Of a DNA stretch of 64,000 nt, positions 25,860 to 34,359 are shown in pieces (the stretch's first letter is position 1; the number at the start of each line of letters is the position of its first letter). The position numbers were made by a program, and so were the translations under genes. This stretch comes from Halonatronomonas sp964558325 (GTDB lineage Bacteria > Bacillota > Halanaerobiia > Halanaerobiales > Halarsenatibacteraceae): the NCBI GenBank assembly GCA_964558325.1, contig CAZLCX010000005.1, positions 1-64,000 of the forward strand, in the 5' to 3' direction. Under the pieces are notes generated by a model. It worked only from the letters and a program-made list of their open reading frames with translations, was not told where the DNA came from and made no database searches.

Positions 25860-27200
25860 TTGGGTAAGTTATTCGGGACTGACGGGGTAAGAGGAGTTGC
25901 TAATTTAGAATTAACACCTGAGCTGGCCTTTAAAATTGGTGAGGCTGCTGCAGGGGTTTTATTAGCTGAGTCTGATAATAATAAAAGGATTATATTAGGT
26001 AGAGATACAAGAATATCAGGAGATATGCTGGCCTCGGCAGTTATTGCCGGTGTGAATTCAGCAGGAGTAGATATCATTGATTTAGAGATTGTACCTACTC
26101 CGGCTGTTTCATATTTAACCAGTAAGAATGATGTGATTGGTGGGATAATGATTTCAGCCTCCCACAACCCGATTGAGGATAACGGAATTAAAGTTTTTGG
26201 TGAGGATGGATGCAAAATCTCTGAAGAGATAGAAGGAAAAATTGAAGATGAGATGACTGTCCCTACAGAGCCAGGGACAAGGCCTACCCATGATAAAGTT
26301 GGCCGGCTAATAGATGATGATTCTCTAAAAAAGGAATATATTAAGAATGTGGTTTCATCAGTTAAAGGTAATCTGGCAGGTTTAAAGGTAGTTTTAGACT
26401 GTGGCCATGGAGCCGGTTATCAGATCGGACCAGATATCTTAGGAAGGTTAGGAATAACTGAATTAATAACGATTAATGATGGTGGCAGTGGCAATCTAAT
26501 CAATGTTAATTGTGGCTCGACTGATACTTCTGGTCTGATTAAGAAAGTAAAGGAAACTGGGGCCGATTTAGGGATTGCTTTAGATGGTGATGCTGATCGG
26601 GCTATTTTAGTTGATAATAATGGGAATCTAGTTGATGGAGATAAGATAATGTATCTTTCGGCTCTATCAATGCAGGAGAATGGCAGTCTAAAGAAGAATA
26701 AGATTGTGACCACTAAATATAGCAATTTAGGTCTCGATGAATCATTAGCCAAATATGGAATTGAGGTTTTAAAGGTTAAAAATGGAGATAAATATGTTCT
26801 CGAGGGTTTAAAAGCCAACCAACTTAACTTAGGAGGTGAGAAATCTGGTCATATAATTTATTTAGATTATAATACAAGCGGTGATGGTATTTTGACAGCT
26901 GTGCAGGTTATGAACTTTGTCAGCCAGAAAGATGAGACTTTAGTTGGCTTATTAGAGGAATATCAGGAATGGCCTCAATTACTGGAAAATGTAAGGGTTA
27001 AGACTAAAGACTGGGAAGATAATCAGGCTATAAATGAGGTGATAACAGAAGCTGATCAGGAAATTGAACCAGGCAGGGTTTTTGTCAGGGCTTCAGGGAC
27101 AGAACCTGTTGTAAGGGTAATGCTGGAAGGCAAAGAGAGAGAATTGCTGGAAAAATGGAGAGATGAATTGGCGTCTGTAATTGGAGAAGAATTAAATTAA
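25860..27200 (+). CDS. glmM: Phosphoglucosamine mutase
   Basis: The protein has 446 residues starting MGKLFGTDGVRGVAN from TTG 25860, with AGGAGATG upstream. It has the phosphoserine loop ISASHNP (S101), the metal loop DGDADR near residue 240 and the C-terminal RASGTEPVVRVM phosphate-binding loop. It converts glucosamine-6-phosphate to glucosamine-1-phosphate for peptidoglycan and outer envelope sugars. It shares a transcript with glmS, separated by the glmS ribozyme. Confidence 0.97.
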   Translation: MGKLFGTDGVRGVANLELTPELAFKIGEAAAGVLLAESDNNKRIILGRDTRISGDMLASAVIAGVNSAGVDIIDLEIVPTPAVSYLTSKNDVIGGIMISASHNPIEDNGIKVFGEDGCKISEEIEGKIEDEMTVPTEPGTRPTHDKVGRLIDDDSLKKEYIKNVVSSVKGNLAGLKVVLDCGHGAGYQIGPDILGRLGITELITINDGGSGNLINVNCGSTDTSGLIKKVKETGADLGIALDGDADRAILVDNNGNLVDGDKIMYLSALSMQENGSLKKNKIVTTKYSNLGLDESLAKYGIEVLKVKNGDKYVLEGLKANQLNLGGEKSGHIIYLDYNTSGDGILTAVQVMNFVSQKDETLVGLLEEYQEWPQLLENVRVKTKDWEDNQAINEVITEADQEIEPGRVFVRASGTEPVVRVMLEGKERELLEKWRDELASVIGEELN

Positions 27201-27337
27201 AGCGCCTGATCCTATCAATAGGATAGGATGACGAGGTTGAGGATTATCGAATTATTCGGCGGATGTCCTCAGGTCAATTTGCCTGGCCTTGAATCTGGTA
27301 ATAAAATCTAAAGGCAACTTTAGAGACAAATTATTAG
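27201..27337 (+). ncRNA. glmS ribozyme (glucosamine-6-phosphate-activated self-cleaving RNA)
   Basis: The 185-nt gap between glmM and glmS carries the conserved core: AGCGCC at 27201-27206 (cleavage expected between A27201 and G27202), GACGAGGTTGAGG (27230-27242), ATTATCGAATTATTCGGCGG and the pairing TCCTCA. The 3' P4 domain is visible as TAATAA (27299-27304) pairing with TTATTA (27331-27336) around a CTAAAG/CTTTAG hairpin. Glucosamine-6-phosphate acts as coenzyme for cleavage and so lowers GlmS synthesis. The RNA starts right at the glmM stop. Confidence 0.95.
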
Positions 27338-27385
27338 ATAGGTAACTGAAAAAATACAGAAAATGAGTGGAGGAAATAGATATAT

Positions 27386-29209
27386 ATGTGCGGAATTGTT
27401 GGTTATACAGGTAATAATAATGCAGCAGAATTGTTAGTAAATGGACTTAAGAATTTGGAATACAGAGGTTATGATTCAGCTGGAATTGCAGTCTTAAACG
27501 AGCATAAACTTGATTTATATAAAAGCAAGGGATCTCTGGATAAGCTGGAAAAGAAGCTTGAGGATAATGGAAAGATAGTTGCAGGTACTGGAATTGGTCA
27601 TACTCGCTGGGCTACCCATGGTGAGCCTTCAGATTATAATTCCCATCCCCATTCAGACTGCACTGGCAAGATAACTATTGTCCATAATGGGATTATTGAG
27701 AATTATCAGGTTTTAAAAGAGGAACTGCTTAGAAAGGATCATAAATTTAATTCTAAAACTGATAGTGAAGTTGTTGTCCATCTGCTCGAGGATTTATATG
27801 ATGGTGACATGGTCCAGGCTTTAATAGAGGTTGATAAATTGCTGGAAGGCTCCTATGCGATTGTTGCTATTTCAGAAGAGGAGCCAGAAACAATTTATGG
27901 TTTAAAAAAGGATAGTCCTTTAGTCGCCGGAATTGGCAATAAAGAGAATTATCTGGCCTCAGACATTCCAGCCCTGCTGTCAAAGACTAAAGATTTTTAT
28001 ATCTTTGAAGATGATGAGATAGCAAAGGTTGATAGGGAAAAAATAGAATTTTATGATCTTGATGGTAAACTTCTAGAAAAGGCTGTTTTTGAAGCTAACT
28101 GGGATGCTGACATGGTAGATAAAAAGGGTTATGATCATTTTATGCTTAAAGAGATTAACGAACAGCCCGATGTTGCCAGAAGAATAATGGCTGATAGATT
28201 TACAGAATCGGATATTGATCTGGAAGAATTAGAGGAAATTCTGGCCCAGGGATATGAGAAGGTTATGATTACAGCCTGTGGAACTGCCTATCATTCAGGG
28301 CTGATTGGCAGATTTTTAATTGAAGAGTTTGCTGATATCCCTGTTGATGTTGAAGTTGCCAGTGAGCTTAGATATAAGAAGAATTTTATAGATGAAAATA
28401 CTCTAATGATAGTTGTCAGCCAATCTGGCGAGACTGCAGATACCCTGGCAGCTTTAAGGCTGGCCAAAAGACAGGGAGCCAGGGTCGTTGCTTTAACAAA
28501 TGCAATTGGCAGTAGTGTTGATAGAGAATCAGATGCCAGTTTTCAATTGATGGCCGGCCCTGAAATATCAGTTGCATCAACCAAGGCTTATGTGGCAATG
28601 GTCTTAGTTTTTTATCTGCTGGCATTAAAACTTGGTAAATTAAATAATAATATTCCAGAGGCCAGATTTAAAGAGTTGATCGCCGGGTTAAAGAGACTGC
28701 CCTATAGAATTGAAGAGACGACCAAAGAATTTGAAGGCATTGCAAAAGAGATTGCCAGCTCCATAAAAGATTATCAGAGTATCTTCTTTATTGGGAGAAA
28801 TATTGATTATGCCCTGGCCCTTGAAGGGGCATTAAAGTTAAAAGAGATCTCCTACATTCATGCAGAGGCTCATCCTGCAGGGGAGCTTAAACATGGTTCC
28901 CTGGCATTAATTGAGAATGGAGTGCCGGTATTTGCTATCACAACCAGAGAAAATATTGCCATGAAGACATTATCAAATATCGAAGAAGTTATGGCAAGAG
29001 GCGGTCAGGTAAATCTGATTACAGCTAAAAATATTGAGTATGATAAAATAGAGGTAGCTAATAAACTGATTCTGCCTGAAATAGACAATATCTGGTCATC
29101 GGTGCTGGCAGCTATTCCCCTTCAATTAATAGCTTATTATACAGCCCTTGAATTGGACAGAAATATTGATAAACCCAGAAATCTTGCTAAAAGTGTTACA
29201 GTAGAGTAG
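27386..29209 (+). CDS. glmS: Glutamine--fructose-6-phosphate aminotransferase (isomerising)
   Basis: The protein has 607 residues. The N-terminal glutaminase starts MCGIVGYTG with the catalytic cysteine after Met1, followed by two SIS sugar isomerase domains and the C-terminal KPRNLAKSVTVE ending diagnostic for GlmS. It makes glucosamine-6-phosphate from fructose-6-phosphate and glutamine. Expression is expected to be feedback-controlled by the ribozyme in its leader. Confidence 0.98.
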   Translation: MCGIVGYTGNNNAAELLVNGLKNLEYRGYDSAGIAVLNEHKLDLYKSKGSLDKLEKKLEDNGKIVAGTGIGHTRWATHGEPSDYNSHPHSDCTGKITIVHNGIIENYQVLKEELLRKDHKFNSKTDSEVVVHLLEDLYDGDMVQALIEVDKLLEGSYAIVAISEEEPETIYGLKKDSPLVAGIGNKENYLASDIPALLSKTKDFYIFEDDEIAKVDREKIEFYDLDGKLLEKAVFEANWDADMVDKKGYDHFMLKEINEQPDVARRIMADRFTESDIDLEELEEILAQGYEKVMITACGTAYHSGLIGRFLIEEFADIPVDVEVASELRYKKNFIDENTLMIVVSQSGETADTLAALRLAKRQGARVVALTNAIGSSVDRESDASFQLMAGPEISVASTKAYVAMVLVFYLLALKLGKLNNNIPEARFKELIAGLKRLPYRIEETTKEFEGIAKEIASSIKDYQSIFFIGRNIDYALALEGALKLKEISYIHAEAHPAGELKHGSLALIENGVPVFAITTRENIAMKTLSNIEEVMARGGQVNLITAKNIEYDKIEVANKLILPEIDNIWSSVLAAIPLQLIAYYTALELDRNIDKPRNLAKSVTVE

Positions 29210-29220
29210 GGGGAAATGCA

Positions 29221-29595
29221 ATGATTAAGGGACATGGTGTTGATATTATTAAGGTAGATAGAGTTAAAAAGATGTTAAATAGATTTAATCAGCGATTTAA
29301 AACTAGAATCTATACAGAAGCAGAGCTAGATTACTGTCTGACTGCCTCAAACCAGGTTGAATCCTTTGCAGCCAGGCTGGCTGCAAAGGAGGCAGTCTAT
29401 AAAGTTTTAAGCAGAGAATTAGAGACTTTATGCTGGCAGGAAATTTCAGTTAAATGGGAAGGTTGTCTTCCTGTTATTTGTTTAAAGGGTAGGGCAAAAG
29501 AAGCTGCTGATAAACTTGGAATTGAATCCTGGCATTTAAGTTTAAGTCATGAGAGGGATTATGCACTGGCCTCAGTGATAGCTGAAGGAGGTTGA
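29221..29595 (+). CDS. acpS: Holo-[acyl-carrier-protein] synthase
   Basis: The protein has 124 residues with the metal ligands D8 (GHGVDII) and E57 (AARLAAKEAVYK). It transfers 4'-phosphopantetheine from CoA to acyl carrier protein. It lies 11 nt after glmS and 4 nt before nnr. acpS next to nnr and a mazEF locus is similar to the order in Bacillus. Confidence 0.96.
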   Translation: MIKGHGVDIIKVDRVKKMLNRFNQRFKTRIYTEAELDYCLTASNQVESFAARLAAKEAVYKVLSRELETLCWQEISVKWEGCLPVICLKGRAKEAADKLGIESWHLSLSHERDYALASVIAEGG

Positions 29596-29599
29596 TAAG

Positions 29600-31144
29600 T
29601 TGTTAGTCTTAAGAGCAAAGGAGATGGCTGCTGTTGATCAAGAGGCGATTAAATTAGGGTACCCAGAGCTTGTTTTGATGGAGACAGCTGGCAGATCTAT
29701 TGCCAGAGAAATTGATGCCTTAGATGTTCTTGATGATAGGTCAGAAATTAATTTTTTAATAGGCGGCGGGAATAATGGAGGCGATGGCCTTGTTGCTGCC
29801 CGTTATTTAAAGGAATGGGGATATAAAAATTTAAAGGTTTTCTTATTAAAGTCTGGAGAAGAGTTAGAAGGAATTAATAGAGATAACTTTAATATATGCA
29901 GGTTAAAAGATATTGAAATGGAGGTTATTAAGTCTGGAAATTTAGAGGAGTATAGAGAGAGATTCAGTAAAGCTGATATTTTAATAGATGGTATTTTAGG
30001 GACTGGAATTACAGGAGAAGTCAGAGGTCTGGCCGCAGACTTGATTAAGTTAATCAATGAAATCCCGGTAAATGTTCTGGCCATTGATCTGCCCTCAGGA
30101 CTATCGCTGGATTTTAAGAGTGAGACAGTAATTAAAGCAGACCTAACTGTCACTCTGGCTAATTTGAAAGTTGCCCAGGCAGTTTATCCTGGCAGATATT
30201 ACTGTGGAGAGATTATTATAGCAGATATCGGGATGCCGGCCAGGGCCTATCAGAAAATCAGGCCTGAATATTTTATGCTCTCAAATCAGGAGGCAGCCAG
30301 ATTTTTACCCTATAGGTCTGAGACCGGCCACAAAGGAACCTTTGGCAGGGTTTTAATAGTTGGTGGTTCAGCTGGAATGGCCGGGTCTGTTAGCCTGGCA
30401 GGAGAGGCAGCCCTGAAAATAGGAGCCGGGATGGTAACGATTGCCCTGCCAGCAGCAGTTGAGCAGGATATTAATTGCCACTCCAGAGAAATCATGACAG
30501 AGGCTCTTCCTGATACCAGCGGGAAAATTTCCCTTAAAGCTTTTGAAAAAATCATTGAGATTAGCAGTGAGATGGACTTAGTAATTTTAGGACCAGGTTT
30601 AGGTCAGGGGAAAGACCAGGTTGAATTAGTTGATAAACTATTAAAGGAACTTAAACTGCCGGTTGTCTTAGATGCAGATGGAATTAATGCAATTAAGGAT
30701 ATAGAACAGTTAAAGAGAGATAGGAATAGCATTTTGATAACTCCCCATCCTGGTGAGATGGCCAGATTATATAATACTGGTATTTCAGATATTCTTGCAA
30801 ATAGAGTTAAATATATTAATGATTTTGTTGAAAAAACTGGCCAGACTATCATTTTAAAAGGAGCAGACAGCCTGATTGGTCTGCCTGAGGGAGAAATTTT
30901 TATTAATCCAACTGGTAATGATGGTATGGCTACAGCCGGCAGTGGCGATGTACTTGCCGGGATTGCTGGAGGTTTAATTGTCCAGGGTTTAGATCTTGAA
31001 AGAGCTGGAATTTTAGCGCCCTTTATTCATGGTCGGGCAGGGGATTTAGCAGCTCAGGCTAAAAATGAGTTTTCAATAATTGCTGGAGATTTGCTTAAAT
31101 ATTTAGCAGACTCTATTAATTCTCTAAATAAAGGAATGGAGTGA
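29600..31144 (+). CDS. nnr: Bifunctional NAD(P)H-hydrate epimerase / ADP-dependent dehydratase
   Basis: The protein has 514 residues from TTG 29600. The N-terminal YjeF-N epimerase domain (residues 1-215) has GGGNNGGDGLVAARYL, and the C-terminal ribokinase-like dehydratase (about 220-514) has HKGTFGRVLIVGGSAGMAG and the GNDGMATAGSGDVLAG catalytic loop. Together they repair damaged nicotinamide cofactor hydrates. The start is supported by GAAGGAGG. It ends overlapping the CBS gene region. Confidence 0.95.
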   Translation: MLVLRAKEMAAVDQEAIKLGYPELVLMETAGRSIAREIDALDVLDDRSEINFLIGGGNNGGDGLVAARYLKEWGYKNLKVFLLKSGEELEGINRDNFNICRLKDIEMEVIKSGNLEEYRERFSKADILIDGILGTGITGEVRGLAADLIKLINEIPVNVLAIDLPSGLSLDFKSETVIKADLTVTLANLKVAQAVYPGRYYCGEIIIADIGMPARAYQKIRPEYFMLSNQEAARFLPYRSETGHKGTFGRVLIVGGSAGMAGSVSLAGEAALKIGAGMVTIALPAAVEQDINCHSREIMTEALPDTSGKISLKAFEKIIEISSEMDLVILGPGLGQGKDQVELVDKLLKELKLPVVLDADGINAIKDIEQLKRDRNSILITPHPGEMARLYNTGISDILANRVKYINDFVEKTGQTIILKGADSLIGLPEGEIFINPTGNDGMATAGSGDVLAGIAGGLIVQGLDLERAGILAPFIHGRAGDLAAQAKNEFSIIAGDLLKYLADSINSLNKGME

Positions 31145-31149
31145 TGATA

Positions 31150-31596
31150 ATGAAAACTGCAAAAGATATTATGACTAAAGAAGTTATAACTGTTGACCTG
31201 GAAACCAGCGTTGAAGAGGCAGCAGAATTGATGAGCCAGTACAATGTAAGTGGATTACCTGTATTGGATAATGGTAAACTGGTTGGAATAGTTACAGAAA
31301 AAGACTTGATTGTAAAAGATAAAAAGCTCCATTTTCCAGAATATATTAATTTGATTGGTGGGATAATTTATCTGGAAAGCTATAAGAAATTTAAGGAGGA
31401 GTTTAAAAAATATATAGCAGTTAAGGTTAAAGATTTAATGACAAAAAATGTAGAAACTATTAGTCCAGATACCCCTGAGAGTGAGATAGCAGAGATAATG
31501 AGTAAAGAGGAGGTAAATAGAGTACCTGTACTGGCTGGAGATGAATTAGTGGGAATAGTAACCAGGGGAGATTTAATTAAAAATATGTCGAAGTAG
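31150..31596 (+). CDS. CBS-pair domain protein
   Basis: The protein has 148 residues from ATG 31150 (MKTAKDIMTKEVITVDLE). It consists of two CBS motifs (about 1-55 and 90-148), each ending in GIVTE/GIVTR, as in nucleotide-sensing modules. No enzyme domain is attached. GTG 31141 and ATG 31144 are alternative starts, but GGAG spacing favours 31150. The ligand is unknown. It sits between nnr and the helicase gene in one unit. Confidence 0.85.
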   Translation: MKTAKDIMTKEVITVDLETSVEEAAELMSQYNVSGLPVLDNGKLVGIVTEKDLIVKDKKLHFPEYINLIGGIIYLESYKKFKEEFKKYIAVKVKDLMTKNVETISPDTPESEIAEIMSKEEVNRVPVLAGDELVGIVTRGDLIKNMSK

Positions 31597-31614
31597 TGAT
31601 TTGGAGGTATTGTT

Positions 31615-33558
31615 ATGATCAAAATAGTTATAACAGGATTTGATAATAAAATTGGACCTGGAGATATAGTAGGTGCTTTTATTAATGAATGTGGGGTTAA
31701 CAGTGATGATATTGGTAAAATCGAGATAAATTCCAGACAGGCTGAAGTGGAATTAGATGATAAAATAGCTGCCAAAGTCGTTAAGGTGATGGATGAAAAT
31801 AAAATTGGTGGCAATAGAGTTAAAGTGAGGGCAAAAAATGTTGATTATCTTTTGCCTGAAGACCTGCTTAGATATATTGAAAATTCAAAGAGGAAACTGG
31901 AGGAAGAACAGTCTTATTTTGAAAAGGAATATAATTATTTAAAGAAAGAGATCGATACAATTAAAAGATTGAGATCTGGAGTGGCTATTAATGGATTGAA
32001 GGCCCGGGAGGAAAATTGGATAGATTCTAATAATTTTATAGTAACATTATTTCATCAGATGCCAGGCCAGTTATTACCTGTAAGTCGCTTTAAACCTGGT
32101 GACTTTATTGAATTGTCCGCAGAAAATATTGATAGGGCTGTGTCAGGCCAGATTTATGAAATTAATAAAGCATCAATATTAATTGCAATAAATCAAGAAC
32201 TACCGGAAATTTTGAAGGGTAAAAACCTGATTTTGAATATTAGTTATAATGCAAGTTATTATAAGAGATTATTAGAGTCAGTGGAGAGTCTTGAAAGGAC
32301 ATCTGACATTTCAGAAAAATTAAAAGACACTTTTTTATTAAATAGAGGAGCTACTTTTAGGGCTGAAAAGATCGAAGCTGATAGAGATTTCACCTTTGAT
32401 TTTTTATCAGATGAGCAGAAAGAGGCTGTGGTCAGGGCAGAGGCGGCAGATGACTTTTATTTAATTGCCGGACCTGCTGGAAGTGGAAAGACGACTGTGA
32501 TTTCTGAACTTATTTTAAATTCACTGAAATCTGGGGAAAAGCTCCTGGTTATCTCAAAACTGAATTCAACCCTTGAGAGATTATATAATTTAGTAGAAGA
32601 TAGGGTGAAGTCTAAAAAAATGGCCAGAACTGGTATTTATAATAAAGAGAGCTGGTCTGGTAATAAAGCAAAAGATTTAGATATCTTATTTGCCAATCCT
32701 CTGGATTTAGATAATCTTAAGGATTTTAATGAATTTGACCTGGTTATCTTTGAAGATGGGTATCTCTATTCAGAAGCTGAATTAATTGAACCTATTTCAG
32801 GCAGTAAAAAAGCTATTATTGCTGGAGATCTTAAAGGGATAAAGGCTGAATCCCTGGCTATAGATAATTATAGCGATCCTGAAAAAGAACCTGGTTATTT
32901 CCCTGGCAAATATGAGAATACTCCAGAAGAGCTTAAAAGCTGGCTTAAGCAAGAATACCGTTATCCTTCAGCGATTAGGGATTTTGTGAGTAATTATGTT
33001 TATAGGAAGCAAATAATTAAAAGCCGAAAAGATTTAAATAGAGGTAAAATTGATCTTGATAAGTTTAGTTTTACTGAGAGTCACCCCCTATTTAGTTTGC
33101 TGGATACAGAACAGGATTATGTCTTCCTTGATACCAGCAGTTATCAATCGGAAGAGAGAAAAGTTGAGGGCCTAAAGGATTATTATAATCGATTTGAAGC
33201 TGACATCGTTGAAGAGGCAGTGGAGCTGTTTATTAATATAGGTTATGAGCCAGAAGAGATTGGGGTAATCTCACCCTTTAATTATCAATTAATTGAGATT
33301 AAAAAGAGGCTGGTGAATTATGATATAAAGGTTGAAACTCCCTATAATTTTCAGGGTGACGAACGGAGGATAATTTTAGTATCTACTGTCCGTTCTAATG
33401 AACCTGGGTATTTAGGGAGATTGCGGAGTATTGAAGAACTATATATTACTCTGACCCGTTCTCTGGAGAGAACTATTATAGTTGGAAATCTACCTACGTT
33501 AAAGAATAATCAGCTTTACAGGAGATTATTGGATAATATTGATGTAAAAACTGTCTAG
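31615..33558 (+). CDS. SF1 helicase-like protein with N-terminal DbpA-type RNA-binding domain
   Basis: The protein has 647 residues. Residues 1-75 resemble the DbpA RNA-binding domain of DEAD-box helicases. A coiled-coil (85-120) follows, then a beta-rich segment (130-215), and then a UPF1/Dna2-like superfamily 1 motor with GPAGSGKTT (286-294), an EYRYPSAIRDF motif IV-like segment, NFQGDERRIILVSTVRSN and LTRSLERTIIVGN. Motif II, normally DEAx, reads FEDG (379-382), so the Asp/Glu order is swapped. It may act on RNA or on R-loops. Function is inferred. Confidence 0.8.
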   Translation: MIKIVITGFDNKIGPGDIVGAFINECGVNSDDIGKIEINSRQAEVELDDKIAAKVVKVMDENKIGGNRVKVRAKNVDYLLPEDLLRYIENSKRKLEEEQSYFEKEYNYLKKEIDTIKRLRSGVAINGLKAREENWIDSNNFIVTLFHQMPGQLLPVSRFKPGDFIELSAENIDRAVSGQIYEINKASILIAINQELPEILKGKNLILNISYNASYYKRLLESVESLERTSDISEKLKDTFLLNRGATFRAEKIEADRDFTFDFLSDEQKEAVVRAEAADDFYLIAGPAGSGKTTVISELILNSLKSGEKLLVISKLNSTLERLYNLVEDRVKSKKMARTGIYNKESWSGNKAKDLDILFANPLDLDNLKDFNEFDLVIFEDGYLYSEAELIEPISGSKKAIIAGDLKGIKAESLAIDNYSDPEKEPGYFPGKYENTPEELKSWLKQEYRYPSAIRDFVSNYVYRKQIIKSRKDLNRGKIDLDKFSFTESHPLFSLLDTEQDYVFLDTSSYQSEERKVEGLKDYYNRFEADIVEEAVELFINIGYEPEEIGVISPFNYQLIEIKKRLVNYDIKVETPYNFQGDERRIILVSTVRSNEPGYLGRLRSIEELYITLTRSLERTIIVGNLPTLKNNQLYRRLLDNIDVKTV

Positions 33559-33562
33559 GCTA

Positions 33563-33616
33563 TTGACAGGTTGCTAAAGCTGTTATATACTTGAAATGTG
33601 TGTGTATAACAGCTTT
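33563..33616 (+). promoter_or_regulatory. mazEF promoter with overlapping inverted-repeat operator
   Basis: TTGACA (33563-33568) and TATACT (33586-33591) are 17 nt apart, an excellent promoter. A perfect 12-bp inverted repeat, AAAGCTGTTATA (33576-33587) and TATAACAGCTTT (33605-33616), spans the -10 box and start site. This is where an autoregulating antitoxin would bind. It could also form an RNA hairpin if transcribed from upstream. Confidence 0.75.
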
Positions 33617-33635
33617 AAGTTGGGGGTGAGGGCCG

Positions 33636-33914
33636 TTGGTCACTAATAATCAGGAAAGATTTAAGATGTCGATGAAGATGATTAGAACATTGAACGATAA
33701 GATCCTTCAAAATAAGACTAATAATCATAGCGATTTCTTTCAAAAATCTGTCAGATTATATATCTGCCAGGAAAAAAGGGAAGAAATTAAAGAAAGTTTA
33801 AAATGTGGCTATCAGGAAATGGGAGAGCTAAACCGGGAAATGGCCGACGAAGGCCTGCTTAATTTATGTGAGACTTTTTCCTGCTATGAGGATAGTCTAG
33901 CGGAGTGTGAGTGA
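33636..33914 (+). CDS. mazE: MazE/EndoAI-type antitoxin
   Basis: The protein has 92 residues from TTG 33636 with GGGGGTGAGG upstream. A later ATG at 33666 is possible. The pattern MSMKMIRTLNDKI, then FFQKSVRLYI and CGYQEMGELNREMADEG follows the ribbon-helix-helix EndoAI antitoxin of Bacillus, whose C-terminal segment inhibits the toxin. It lies directly upstream of mazF, its stop 1 nt before the mazF ATG. Confidence 0.85.
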   Translation: MVTNNQERFKMSMKMIRTLNDKILQNKTNNHSDFFQKSVRLYICQEKREEIKESLKCGYQEMGELNREMADEGLLNLCETFSCYEDSLAECE

Positions 33915-33915
33915 G

Positions 33916-34266
33916 ATGGATGTTTTTAGAGGAGATGTATTTTATGCTAAATTGGACCCGGCCATTGGTTCCGAACAAAAGGGTACCAGGCCGGTTGTGA
34001 TTATCCAGAATGATATTGGTAACAGGTATAGCCCGACAGTAATTGTTTCTGCTATTACCTCTAAGATTCGGAAAGCAAAACTTCCAACCCATGTTGAAAT
34101 TGAGGCAGGAGATAGTGAGTTGGATAAGGATTCAGTCATTTTGCTGGAGCAGATTAGAACCCTGGATAAGAGAAGGTTAGAAAGAAAGATAACCAGACTG
34201 CCTCCAGAAATTATTGAAGAAGTAAATAAAGCTATTGAAATTAGTTTAGGTCTGGTTGATCTGTAG
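33916..34266 (+). CDS. mazF: mRNA interferase MazF/EndoA
   Basis: The protein has 116 residues from ATG 33916 (MDVFRGDVFYAKLDPAIGSEQ), very close to Bacillus EndoA with GTRPVVIIQNDIGNRYSPTVI and DSVILLEQIRTLDK. It cleaves single-stranded mRNA at short motifs, and in Bacillus the site is UACAU. A GTG at 33907 inside the mazE end is rejected because of poor spacing. A terminator follows. Confidence 0.95.
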   Translation: MDVFRGDVFYAKLDPAIGSEQKGTRPVVIIQNDIGNRYSPTVIVSAITSKIRKAKLPTHVEIEAGDSELDKDSVILLEQIRTLDKRRLERKITRLPPEIIEEVNKAIEISLGLVDL

Positions 34267-34286
34267 ATTTACATATTACATAATTT

Positions 34287-34309
34287 GCCCTTTTTAAAAG
34301 GGCTTTTTT
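34287..34309 (+). terminator. Intrinsic terminator after mazF
   Basis: GCCCTTT pairs with AAAGGGC (34287-34303) and is followed by TTTTTTC. It ends the mazEF unit. Confidence 0.88.
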
Positions 34310-34359
34310 CTTGTTGATAATCTTTTGAAAGATAAAATTTTTATTAGGAGGAGAAAAAT

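Noticed and set aside
27201..27337. Possible T-box or other riboswitch before glmS
   Set aside because: The conserved core sequence and its position match the glmS ribozyme, and no T-box sequence is present.
30310..30852. Antisense open reading frames opposite nnr, hydB and groEL
   Set aside because: They mirror the codon pattern of strong plus-strand genes, have no ribosome binding sites and no recognisable domains.
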